Source: an uncultured Bacteroidales bacterium (GTDB lineage: Bacteria; Bacteroidota; Bacteroidia; Bacteroidales; Bacteroidaceae). From it: DNA of 38,001 bases. Positions 24,606-33,181 of this stretch are shown piece after piece. Made by a program: the position numbers and the translations under genes. The notes under the pieces are model-generated. The model searched no databases and was not told where the DNA came from. It saw only the letters and a list, made by a program, of their open reading frames with translations. Numbering within the stretch: the first letter of the stretch is position 1; the number at the start of each line of letters is the position of its first letter. The stretch covers positions 14,842 through 52,842 of the forward strand of contig CACYQI010000041.1 of the NCBI GenBank assembly GCA_902776455.1, in the 5' to 3' direction.

Positions 24606-27600
24606 TTAGAATCCCAAACGCACTGTTGCGGTAAACTGCTTGTTGATTGGTGTAGCCACGCCGCCTGAATTAATGAACTCGGGGTCCTGACCATTCAGCT
24701 TCTTGTCTGAATAAAGGAGGCAAAGGTTCGTTGCGGCCAACTTTATAGAGGCGGAGTTGATGAACGACCTCTTGATCCATCCGTCGGGCAGCGAGTATGT
24801 GAGGGCTACCTCCTTCAAGCGGATGAAGTCGCCACAGGCGATGCGTTCCGTAGAATAGTTGTAGGCGTTGTAGGCCGTGCGCAAGTCGGTAGAACCGTAA
24901 CGGTCAACCTGGTTGCGAGAAGCAATGACGGGAATGTTGGTGAGCCTCTCGTCGCCGGAAATCATCCAACGGTTCTTGAACTCGCGGGGAAGAGCGGAGA
25001 GGTCGCTGTAGGCATAGGAGAAGACGGGGTCGAGGCGCACGACATTGCCACCGGCATAGGTGATGAAGAGGTCGAGCGAGAGGGTGCCCCAATTCTTGCT
25101 CTTATAGCTGAAGGTATTGTCGAAAGAACCATAGAATGTGGGGTCGGAAGGACCTTCATAGACAAGGAATTTCTGCAGGTTCTCTGTCTCTTGGAAGTTT
25201 ACGTCGCCGACGGTCTTTTCGCCATATTCGTTATAGACCTGCGGCAGGCCTTCGGAGTTGAGGCCGGCAAACTGGTAGCTGAAGATGGAGCGGACGGGAT
25301 AGCCTTCGATGGCATAGCCCAAGCCTGTTACCAAATCGACGGCACGGCTTGCTACCTCGAGCGAGGTTATCTCGTTCTTCGCCTTGGAGAAGATGAAGTC
25401 GGATGTCCATTTGAAGCCGGCTTTGTCGATGTTGACAGTTGAGAGGCCTAATTCCACGCCGTGCGACTTCATGTCGGCCACATTGGCATATTTAGCAATC
25501 TCACCGCCAGCACCTTGCGTGTAGGTACGGCCTATCAGGTCGTAGTTGTTGCGTCCATAGACATCGAAGGTCAGGGCGATGCGTTCCTTGAGGAAACTCA
25601 GGTCTATGCCGAAGTTCCATTCGTGCTTCTTTTCGTACGTAAGTTCCGAATTGCCGAGAGAGGAGATGTAGATCTCCGACTCAGCAGCGGAGGTGAAGGG
25701 ACGCCACGTGTTCTGCGTGTTGAAGATGGCGTTGGCGTTGGTAACCCATGATGGGCCGGTGTCGGCAGTCAGCGAGTAGCTGGCACGGAACTTCACCTGC
25801 GAGAGCCATGACCTTGTGCGATTCATGAACTTCTCGTTGGTCAGGTCGTAGGAACCCGACACGTTCCATGTGGGGAGCCAGCGGCTTCGTGTGCTCTTGC
25901 CGAGGCGGTTAGTGCCTTCGTAGCGGAACGTTCCGTTCAGGGTATAGCGCTGGTCGAAGTTGTAGTTGAACTGACCATAGTAGGCCATCGAGTTGGTCAG
26001 GGTATAGGATTCGCCGAAGTAGTCGGTGTTCTCCTCGTTCATCTGCTTGAGCCAGAGGTACGGCGTATAGGTGATGCCGCCATTGTCGAACTGGTAGCCC
26101 CAGCCTGTCCAGTTCGTCGATGTCCTGCGCACAGAAGAGTATTCGGCGCCGGCCATTGCGTTGAAGGTATGCTCCTTGCCGCGCTTATCTTCGAATACAT
26201 TATTATATTGGCCCATGAAGCGGAAGGTGTTGGAGCGCATGTTATCGTCGTACTGATACTTGATACCGCCTTGAGGCAGAACGGTTTCCGGCAGAGCCAG
26301 CTCGTTGTCGGGGTCGGTATAGAGCAGGCTATTGGCATAGCGGACTGTTGAGTTGTCGTCCTGGGCATCTACGCCGGCACGATAGGCATTGGCCTGGTTG
26401 GCTTTATCCATCACGTTGTGCTGGCGCTTGGTATGCGAGAGACGCGAGGAGATGAGTCCGCTCAGACGCACCGACTTGATGGGCTTGTACTCCAGTTCGC
26501 CACGGAACATCAGCTCCGTCACCTGAATGTCATTGTAGTTGTACTCCAGCTCGTCGAAGATGTTGAAGCCCGTGTAGAAGCGGGTATAATTAATCTTTGG
26601 GTCGAGGCAGCGGCTGGTGTTCAGCGCATAGCTGAAGGGGTTGATGTCGAAGTCGCGCTTCACTTCGCCTGTCACCACGTCGGTGGTGCGGTTGAGCGAG
26701 CCAGGAGCTTCCTGCTTACGATAGCTTCCCTGAGCGGCAAGCTTCACGGCAAGCAGGTCGGCACCCTTCTTGTCCTTCAGTATGTCGTAGGACGTGTTGC
26801 CGTTGAACGTGTAGCGGTTCACGCTGCTGCGATTGACGAACTGGCCGGGATCTGTCAGCACAGACATCGAGAAGTAGGTCTGCGAGCGGTCGGTACCGCC
26901 TGCGATGCTGACGGAGTGGTTCTGCTGCACTTTGTTGGAGAACAGGAGGTCGAACCAGTCGGTGTTGCGGAACTCGGCAGCCTGGAGGTAGGCATTGCGG
27001 GCAGACTCGGTGTTCTGCAAGCCGAAAGTACCCGTGAGGGGATCGTAATTGCGCAGCTGCTGGAACATGTAGCCATAGACGCCCGTGTTCTGGGCATTGA
27101 CCATGTTGTCCAGCTGCAGCCAGCCCTTGTCGTACATTTCTTTATATACGCCCATCATCTCCTGAGAGTTCATGATGTTGTAGTCGTTGTAGCTGGGCTT
27201 GAAGCGAGTGGTGAACTCGCCCGTATAGTTCACGCTGGCGCGACCCTTCGAGCCTTTCTTCGTGGTAACAACAATCACGCCGCCCATAGCGCGGGCACCG
27301 TAAATCGAAGTAGCCGAACCGTCCTTCAGGACCGTGAACGACTCGATGTCGTCGGAGTTCAAGCCTGCCACGGCAGAGGAAATCAACGTCTTGGCATCGC
27401 CTGAAGCCAAGTCGTCGGCGCTGACATCCACGTTGTCCTCGTAGATGACGCCATCCACCACCCACAGGGGCTTGGAGTTGCCGTAGATAGAGGTTGCGCC
27501 GCGCACACGAATCTTAGGCGAAGCACCAAACGTGCCGCTGACGTTCGTCACCTGCACACCTGCCACGCGACCTTCCAGCGAGCGGCTCACGTCGGCCATA

Positions 27601-28001
27601 CCCGAGAGCTTTATCTTCTCGGCATCAACCGTTGTGGCAGCACCCGTGAACAATCGCTTGTCAATCTGCTGCTGGCCGTTCACGATGACCTCCGTCATTT
27701 GCGTGTCTTCGCTGTGCAACAGGATGCGCATGCCGTTCTTGGCCTTCACCTTCTCGGTGCGCATGCCTATCATTGACACCACCAGAACGGCGTTGTGCTT
27801 GACGTCCGACAAGCTGAACTTGCCGTCAAGGTCTGTAATTGCTCTCTTCTGTGTTCCTTCCACCAACACGTTTACGCCCATTAGCGGCTCGTTGTCGTCG
27901 GCAGAGATAACTGTTCCCGATACTGTCGTTTGCGCCAAAGCCATCCCCACAGAAAGGAACAGCAGTGCCACGACCAAACTTAATTTCCTATATATAAACA
28001 T
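24606..28001 (-). CDS. SusC/RagA-family TonB-dependent outer-membrane transporter
   Basis: This is the outer-membrane import channel (1131 residues). It has a signal peptide (1-23, ending MALA), then a CarboxypepD_reg-like domain (about 26-105, 'VSGTVISADDNEPLMGVNVLVEG' in part) and the TonB plug (about 115-240). The plug includes 'IRVRGATSIYGNSKPLWVVDG' in part and 'VLKDGSATSIYGARAMGGVIVV' in part. The 22-stranded barrel ends in an aromatic C-terminus (FTATVRLGF). No STN domain is present, so regulation through a trans-envelope anti-sigma partner is not indicated. It is first in a six-gene operon with a long 5' leader. Partner genes point to peptide or protein import like RagAB rather than glycan uptake (inference). 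Confidence 0.96.
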   Translation of the reverse strand: MFIYRKLSLVVALLFLSVGMALAQTTVSGTVISADDNEPLMGVNVLVEGTQKRAITDLDGKFSLSDVKHNAVLVVSMIGMRTEKVKAKNGMRILLHSEDTQMTEVIVNGQQQIDKRLFTGAATTVDAEKIKLSGMADVSRSLEGRVAGVQVTNVSGTFGASPKIRVRGATSIYGNSKPLWVVDGVIYEDNVDVSADDLASGDAKTLISSAVAGLNSDDIESFTVLKDGSATSIYGARAMGGVIVVTTKKGSKGRASVNYTGEFTTRFKPSYNDYNIMNSQEMMGVYKEMYDKGWLQLDNMVNAQNTGVYGYMFQQLRNYDPLTGTFGLQNTESARNAYLQAAEFRNTDWFDLLFSNKVQQNHSVSIAGGTDRSQTYFSMSVLTDPGQFVNRSSVNRYTFNGNTSYDILKDKKGADLLAVKLAAQGSYRKQEAPGSLNRTTDVVTGEVKRDFDINPFSYALNTSRCLDPKINYTRFYTGFNIFDELEYNYNDIQVTELMFRGELEYKPIKSVRLSGLISSRLSHTKRQHNVMDKANQANAYRAGVDAQDDNSTVRYANSLLYTDPDNELALPETVLPQGGIKYQYDDNMRSNTFRFMGQYNNVFEDKRGKEHTFNAMAGAEYSSVRRTSTNWTGWGYQFDNGGITYTPYLWLKQMNEENTDYFGESYTLTNSMAYYGQFNYNFDQRYTLNGTFRYEGTNRLGKSTRSRWLPTWNVSGSYDLTNEKFMNRTRSWLSQVKFRASYSLTADTGPSWVTNANAIFNTQNTWRPFTSAAESEIYISSLGNSELTYEKKHEWNFGIDLSFLKERIALTFDVYGRNNYDLIGRTYTQGAGGEIAKYANVADMKSHGVELGLSTVNIDKAGFKWTSDFIFSKAKNEITSLEVASRAVDLVTGLGYAIEGYPVRSIFSYQFAGLNSEGLPQVYNEYGEKTVGDVNFQETENLQKFLVYEGPSDPTFYGSFDNTFSYKSKNWGTLSLDLFITYAGGNVVRLDPVFSYAYSDLSALPREFKNRWMISGDERLTNIPVIASRNQVDRYGSTDLRTAYNAYNYSTERIACGDFIRLKEVALTYSLPDGWIKRSFINSASIKLAATNLCLLYSDKKLNGQDPEFINSGGVATPINKQFTATVRLGF

Positions 28002-28131
28002 CTTTTAATTGTAATTTCCTCTTCAAAGGCTCCACTCGCGCCACTCATGCTCAAGCTTTTTACCTTATAATAATATATGTTATATAATATATAATGTATA
28101 GCGCGAATGTGGGGCATTTTATTTCAAGCTG

Positions 28132-28165
28132 CAAAGGTAAGACTTTTTTTTGAATTATTTGCAAA
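28132..28165 (-). promoter_or_regulatory. Candidate promoter of the SusC/SusD operon
   Basis: On the minus strand, TTTG (28162-28165) and TACCTTTG (28132-28139) are separated by 22 bases, slightly above the usual 19-21. This leaves a leader of about 125 nt before the SusC ATG. The leader is very A/T-rich around 28065-28100. No ECF sigma, anti-sigma or hybrid two-component gene lies in the window. Confidence 0.6.
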
Positions 28166-28340
28166 TTGTACGAGATTATTTAAAATAAACTTACAAAATT
28201 ACACTTTTGGGCCTCGTTATGCAAATAAAAAACATGATAATCTGCCTTCTTCGGCACACAAACACGCCCGGCTCGCCTTCTGCCGACAGGAGGATTCTGC
28301 AACAATCCGTACCACCAAAAGTGACTCTCGAAGCGCCGCA

Positions 28341-28622
28341 ACTCCCCTCCCCTCTTAGGGGAGGGGGCAGGGGGTGGGGTGTGTCACACGGAAATCACGG
28401 AAAACACAGAAAAGCCTCTCCTATAGAGAGAAGAAAAGCCTCCCCATAGAGGGGGAGGTTTGGAGAGGGTCTGAGGGGTCAGGAGTGGAGTATCTCACAC
28501 AAAAATCACGGAAAACACAGAAAATCCTCTCCATGAGAAGGAGAAGTCCTTCCCTTTAGGGGAGGATTTAGGAGAGGCTTTGGATGGGTCAGGAGGTGGG
28601 GTGTGTCACACAGAAACCACGG
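28341..28622. repeat. Tandem ~110-bp repeats with palindromic G/C-rich segments
   Basis: After a palindromic copy at 28341-28380, two units of 110 and 111 bp (28381-28490, 28491-28601) and a partial third (28602-28622) follow. Each begins with (g/a)t(g/c)tcacac.gaaatcacgg-type sequence and continues through 'aaaacacagaaaa' and palindromic C/G-rich stretches such as 'ggggaggtttggagaggg'. The same 'tcacacggaaat' motif occurs at about 272-284 and inverted near 32500-32516. The region lies between two minus-strand transcription units and has no gene. Confidence 0.65.
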
Positions 28623-28643
28623 TTCTCTCCGTGCAAAAATAAA

Positions 28644-28702
28644 GGTGTATTCTAATTCTAGAACACACCAAAAATGAAAGAGAACACCGAAGTGCTCTCT
28701 TT
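28644..28702 (-). terminator. Double hairpin, intrinsic terminator of the 28792-32001 gene
   Basis: Read on the minus strand, a stem of 11 bp with one mismatch (28677-28687 with 28692-28702) is closed by a TTCG tetraloop and followed by tttcattttt. A second hairpin lies just beyond (28644-28669, stem with one mismatch). They are about 90 bp downstream of the stop of the large modular protein. Stem, UUCG-type loop and T-rich tail fit an intrinsic terminator. Confidence 0.65.
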
Positions 28703-28791
28703 CCTTTTAGTTTGTTGATGTTGACAATGTATCTGGAAAGTACAAAACTACAGGTTAATAGTAATTATACGTTGTCGCAATCAACGAGAAA

Positions 28792-31700
28792 CTATTTTAT
28801 CGCAATCTTCTTTCCGTTCACGATGTAGAGGCCGGGCTGTGTAGGCTTGTTTACGCGGCGGCCGCTCAGGTCGTAGGTTGCCCCGTCTGCGTCCAGGCCT
28901 GCATCCACAGTCTGGATAGCATCAATCAGGTCATCTTCGCTGGTGCCTGTGTAAACCACTTTACTTTCATTTTCTTCTTCATCATCGAAATAGAAAAGTG
29001 CTTCGAAAGCATCTGCGGTAAATCTTTTCTTATTGACAAGTCCCATGCTACCTTCCTCCAGAACGTAAGCTTGACTTACATTACGTATCGTGTATGAGCC
29101 TGCAAAGGCTCTTGTGAGGGTGCCTCCCAGCGAGACACCCCAAGAAAGTTCTTGTTCTCTTCCCTCGAGCTTGACAAATCCAAAGTTGGGGTTGACGATA
29201 TCGGTGCCGCTCGTATTCCTTATTATATAGGGCTTATTGGCTTTTAAATCAATAACACTTGTGGTGAAGTCGAGGACTTCTATACCGGGCAGGCTCTTGG
29301 ACTCCGTCGATATTTTGAATTCCCTGATATCGCAATCCTGCAGCACGCTGCCAATCCGCTTCACGTTGAACGGCAGGCAAATGGTGCGCCAAGTGCCATC
29401 GCCCTTGATAGTGAGGTTGTTGATGACATAGAAGGCTTCCTTTCCATAGTGGTTGAAGATAAACTCTTCGTTGTCTTGGTAGGCATCAAAAGTAACCACT
29501 TCGACGTCGTCCGGCAGGATGAGCAAATCTGCAGCCACAGAGCCGTCAACATTACGGAATACTTTGTCTGAAAGATAACCGCCCTCAGGAGAATAGAGGG
29601 AGCAATTCTTTAACTCATAGCTGCCGAAGCCAGACAGGGCAGCTCCGGTGCTGCTGATATCCAGCTTGCTACCCGTGACAAAGAGTTTCGCTAAAATGGG
29701 TTGCCCATTAGTGGGTTTGATCCAGTTGAACACCATACCGTTTGTGCCTTTCAGTTTGAGTTGGGTATTATTGATTATGATGGTCGAGCCCATCGATGAG
29801 TTTCTTGTGATTATGACGGCATCATTTTCGTCGGAATTAAGGCTGAGTATGCCAGGACCTTGGAAGGTGAGTGTTCCTATTTTTGCGGAGAGAACACTAT
29901 TGCTTGATCTCAACGTGCAGTTGCCGATGGTGTGTATTTTCAACGTGGCCAAATCTGTTTCGAGGGATGCTATTCCGTTGACTCTGCGCACATAGAGCCT
30001 GTTCGAGAACACGTCGAAGCTGATGGTTCCATTCTCCGGAGTGTAGCTCTGCACCTCGTTGCCGTTTAGCTTCAGGTCGTAGCGCATGTTGGAGATGGAA
30101 ACATCGTCAATTACGGGAATTGTGGTCGGTCCGTAGTTATCGCAATAGACGAGTTCATGGGTAGAGGGGTTGATGGTTATGTCCTGGTCGCTGTCCGGGA
30201 TATTGCCGCACGTTCTGTCGTCCGTTTCCCACATGCCGGCGAGGGGTTTAGATGTGCCTTTGATGGACATCTGGACTAATTGGATAGAGCCGCATGCGTT
30301 GGCCACATTATTGTATATGCCAAGCTGTTTCCCGTCGCCTTCTATGTTTAAGGTGACTTTACTGATAGTGGGCTTCCCCGCTTGGATAAAGGCATGCTTG
30401 GGGCTTCCTTTCAGGGTGAGTTGTTTCGGATTTGTGGTGCCGGAGATGGTCAAATCTCCGCCTGAGTATATCGCATAGTTGCTTTGGCTGGAGGTCGTGA
30501 TTTCGTTTATGCCATTCGCGTTAATCCTCAGCCCTCCCATACCGAACCGGGAGTAAATAGGGATGCTTGTTTCGTTGGCTCTGGATAAGTCAGCCTTTAG
30601 GTTATTCATGGTGAGTATATTTGTGGAGGGGTCAAACTGTAGCGTGCCTGTGGCATCATCGGCGAGCAGGCTGGCGAGGTTGTCCCTGTTCTTCTCGTTC
30701 ACCTGAGTGCCGTTAACATAGAGATCATACTTTTCCCAGCCTTTGATGACAGTCTGATAAGCCCAGGGGGTATTCCCTGAAACGATGGTCGTGTCTTTGA
30801 CGGCTCCGCCTTGAGGCGTTGTTATATCGCATTCATCAAGTTGAATAGATTTTACGTAGATAGCCATATCTTGGAACGAAGAACTGCCATTGAGAGGCTG
30901 AATCGTAACCACTTGATTGCTCGATGGGCTGAATGTGATATAGCCTCCCCTTATGCCATAGGTAGAGCCATAGATATTGACCGCTTCACCTATATTAGCT
31001 TTATTATAGCCGAAGAGGCCGGCAAAGGGACCTTTAAGCGTTATGTTTCGGATAGAAGTGGGGCGACTATTAGAATATGAATGATACAAGCCATATCTAT
31101 TCCCGACGAAGCTGTAGTTGCCACCGTCGATGGTGACGCCCTCTTTCTCTACGGTGATAGCACCCGGATAGGTGTAGTTCGTGGAGGCATCGACACTTGC
31201 ATTCATGGTAAGAGTATTAGTAGAGGCATTCCATCTGCTGTCGCTCGTGAGAATAGGCTCACCGTTCAGACGCACGCCGGTATATTCGCTGCTACGGAGG
31301 ATTACTGCCTTCTTGACTTTCTCTTTCTTTGTTTCGCTTGTATACGTCATGAAATCGTATGAATCGCCACTATAACCATATACATAGTTACCTCCTAAGT
31401 AGCAGTCCACCAAAACTGTTCCGGAATACCATCCTAATGCATAGAAATTAGTATGTAACGTACCTTTGGCGCCCTGCATTGTGACGTGTGAGTCCTTGAA
31501 ATAGACTTTTCCGTACTTGTGCGAGATGCAGTAATCATTCATTGAGGTTAGTTCCAAGTCATTGAAGCCGGAGATCGTCAGCTTTGCATACGTTTCCGTT
31601 TCATTGCTGTATATGCATTCTTCATCGCCATAGCTCCCAAGATATACACGTGTATTGCTCGCGGCTGTCAATGTGGTAGGTACGTCGTAACGTATGACTT

Positions 31701-32001
31701 TGTTCTCACTGTGTATTGAGTTATCGGTACCCACGAAAGCGATTTCCAAATTCTCAATGCCCTTGTTGTAGATTGCAATCTTGTCATTTATTCCTATATC
31801 AACACAATCGAGTGTAAGCTTTTTCTTCTCGTAATCGTACGAAATCCAACCTCTAGCATTCTCGTGGAAGGTCTTTGCTTCCACACCAGTCCAACTGAAT
31901 GTCGTGTTAACTTCTTGGCCAAAAATGTAGAGACCACTGTCTGCCCATGCGCCGCCTATCGCAAAGCACATGAACATAATAAATGAGTAGAATCTTTTCA
32001 T
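28792..32001 (-). CDS. Large modular secreted beta-rich protein with sorting-like tail
   Basis: No enzyme family is recognised in the 1069 residues. A signal peptide (1-20, ending GAWA) precedes four modules of about 180-220 residues, starting near residues 22, 241, 425 and 641. Each opens with a '(Y)xLxxNGxxV...FDPSTNxLTMNN'-like motif (GLYIFGQEV, VRLNGEPIL, YDLYVNGTQV, YDLKLNGNEV) and continues with short beta repeats suggesting a beta-helix. Two end in a 'PQGGAV' / 'PEGGYL' motif. A C-terminal module ('WRTICLPFNV' to 'ANKPYIIRN') is shared with the protein at 35561. The last residues (YDLSGRRV...IVNGKKIAIK) match the other secreted tails here. It is probably a surface adhesin or glycan-binding protein; catalytic residues were not identified. 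Confidence 0.75.
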   Translation of the reverse strand: MKRFYSFIMFMCFAIGGAWADSGLYIFGQEVNTTFSWTGVEAKTFHENARGWISYDYEKKKLTLDCVDIGINDKIAIYNKGIENLEIAFVGTDNSIHSENKVIRYDVPTTLTAASNTRVYLGSYGDEECIYSNETETYAKLTISGFNDLELTSMNDYCISHKYGKVYFKDSHVTMQGAKGTLHTNFYALGWYSGTVLVDCYLGGNYVYGYSGDSYDFMTYTSETKKEKVKKAVILRSSEYTGVRLNGEPILTSDSRWNASTNTLTMNASVDASTNYTYPGAITVEKEGVTIDGGNYSFVGNRYGLYHSYSNSRPTSIRNITLKGPFAGLFGYNKANIGEAVNIYGSTYGIRGGYITFSPSSNQVVTIQPLNGSSSFQDMAIYVKSIQLDECDITTPQGGAVKDTTIVSGNTPWAYQTVIKGWEKYDLYVNGTQVNEKNRDNLASLLADDATGTLQFDPSTNILTMNNLKADLSRANETSIPIYSRFGMGGLRINANGINEITTSSQSNYAIYSGGDLTISGTTNPKQLTLKGSPKHAFIQAGKPTISKVTLNIEGDGKQLGIYNNVANACGSIQLVQMSIKGTSKPLAGMWETDDRTCGNIPDSDQDITINPSTHELVYCDNYGPTTIPVIDDVSISNMRYDLKLNGNEVQSYTPENGTISFDVFSNRLYVRRVNGIASLETDLATLKIHTIGNCTLRSSNSVLSAKIGTLTFQGPGILSLNSDENDAVIITRNSSMGSTIIINNTQLKLKGTNGMVFNWIKPTNGQPILAKLFVTGSKLDISSTGAALSGFGSYELKNCSLYSPEGGYLSDKVFRNVDGSVAADLLILPDDVEVVTFDAYQDNEEFIFNHYGKEAFYVINNLTIKGDGTWRTICLPFNVKRIGSVLQDCDIREFKISTESKSLPGIEVLDFTTSVIDLKANKPYIIRNTSGTDIVNPNFGFVKLEGREQELSWGVSLGGTLTRAFAGSYTIRNVSQAYVLEEGSMGLVNKKRFTADAFEALFYFDDEEENESKVVYTGTSEDDLIDAIQTVDAGLDADGATYDLSGRRVNKPTQPGLYIVNGKKIAIK

Positions 32002-32089
32002 CGCTTTTAAGTTTTAAATTTATTAATAAGTTAGCTATGTTTTTTCGGTTTCGTTCTTGTACAACTTAGCCGGCACTAACTTATGGGTA

Positions 32090-32278
32090 TAAGAAAAGCA
32101 CAGACCTGCCATATTTCCTGCCAGGCCTGCGACAGCCTCAAATTTGTTATGGAGAGATCTGCGCAAAGCGCAGCTCCTATACGAATTTGGTTTGCTCTTG
32201 AAATCCCTTTCGAGGTCGCAGTTCGGCAGGAAAATTGAGCAAACAAACTATGGAAGAGGGCATTTTTGCCCCAAATCC
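32090..32278 (-). ncRNA. Candidate structured RNA or attenuator leader
   Basis: A consensus promoter ends just upstream, and roughly 190 nt of this leader can form extensive structure. A long-range stem pairs 32217-32236 region sequence (tttcctgcc, ctgcgac) with 32113-32136 region sequence (gtcgcag, ggcaggaaa), about 16 bp with one internal loop. Inside it lies a rod hairpin (caaatt...ctgcgc-ttt-gcgcag...aatttg, about 32140-32188). The 3' strand of the long stem also belongs to a hairpin (32099-32108 with 32122-32131, 10 bp including two G-U) followed by cttttctt, a terminator-like element. The two folds exclude each other. I match no known Rfam class; a 6S-like RNA was considered. Confidence 0.4.
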
Positions 32279-32282
32279 AATA

Positions 32283-32313
32283 CAAATATACAATTAATTA
32301 CTTACATGGCAAA
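32283..32313 (-). promoter_or_regulatory. Promoter upstream of the structured leader
   Basis: On the minus strand TTTG (32310-32313) and TATATTTG (32283-32290) are separated by 19 bases, an exact Bacteroidetes consensus. Transcription would start near 32276-32279, giving a leader of about 275 nt before the ATG at 32001. A 9-bp inverted repeat (gccccaaat 32268-32276 with atttggggc 32315-32323) brackets the promoter and could be an operator. Confidence 0.65.
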
Positions 32314-32529
32314 TATTTGGGGCGAGAATTTTCAATTTAATGCTATAAAACATATTGAAACCTCTCTACATCTCCCCCCTGCCTCTTCTAAATCTACTCT
32401 AAGAGAGAGGATTGGACCACCCATCCCCCCTGAGGGGAGAACCGATGGTCGGCTGCCGTAGGAAAAGGCAACGCGCGCTTCTTCGGAGAAGGATTGAGAG
32501 TGATTTCCGTGTGAGATAAATATATTATT

Positions 32530-32830
32530 TGTCAGAAGTTTTCGCATCAAGGCGCGTTCTGGCGGCGTTTTTTTGTTGCTGTGGCACTTGGGGCCAGCGA
32601 AGGCGAGAAATGGGCTTAAATCGAATGGCTGCTGAGAATCAATGGGTTGGAAAGGGGCATTTTGTCGAGGAGGGTTAAGAAAGTGTTAAGGCGGCATGGC
32701 ATGCCGTCAAACGGAACAAAGATTATAATTGAAAATTGAGAATGGAGAATGGAAAGTTAACATGGAGGAAAAAGCAACTCAACGTGGAGTGTCGGCTTAC
32801 AAAACGTGGAGTGTCGAAAAGGATGGCGTG
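32530..32830. repeat. Interspersed element, copy C
   Basis: This is the third copy of the family at 424-712 and 13573-13895, in the same orientation. Shared points are 'tgtcagaagttttcgca', a T-run after a G/C-rich stretch, 'tgtggcactt', 'gagaaatgggctta', 'aatcgaatggctgctgagaa', and a second module with 'caacgtggagtgtcggc' repeated as 'aacgtggagtgtcg'. The open frames 32736-33041 and 32723-32989 lie in this repeat and are not called as genes. Confidence 0.6.
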
Positions 32831-32976
32831 CAGGGAAGGGGATTTCCCTATGGAGAGGCAGAAAATTGTGTTAAGAATTTTCAGAAGCATACGCTTGGCC
32901 TTTCGGAGAAGGCACATGCCGTCCTGGCGGTTTCCAAATCCAACTGAAGGTCGCACTTTACTGACATGTACCTTGC

Positions 32977-33135
32977 CGGGGGTTATCACCCCCGTCTGTG
33001 GTCTCTCGCACCTTCGGTGCTTATTCCACGGACATCAATAATAAGAAAAAACAACGGATTAAACGGGATGCGGATTTAGACCTTGCCGATAAACGGCGTG
33101 CTGATTCAATCCGACAAACACGTTTAATCCGTTGT
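32977..33135. repeat. Hairpin repeat copy 2 plus acggattaaacg inverted repeat
   Basis: The hairpin (32977-32983 with 32988-32994) and the following tctgtggtctctcg (32995-33008) copy the element at the left window edge. It is followed by 'gacatcaata' and then an inverted repeat of 15 bp (33051-33065 with 33121-33135), a shorter relative of the 27-bp pair at 168-377. The region lies between the convergent-free ends of the leader and the carboxyltransferase gene and contains no gene. Confidence 0.6.
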
Positions 33136-33181
33136 TGTCAATCACGACGCGTCCTGACGAAGCAGGTGTCGCTGAAGAAGC

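Noticed and set aside
32090-32278. 6S RNA
   Set aside because: The rod-like fold and length are similar. However, the junction is asymmetric and resembles a three-way junction with an attenuator, and no 6S consensus was recognised. I kept it as an unassigned candidate RNA.
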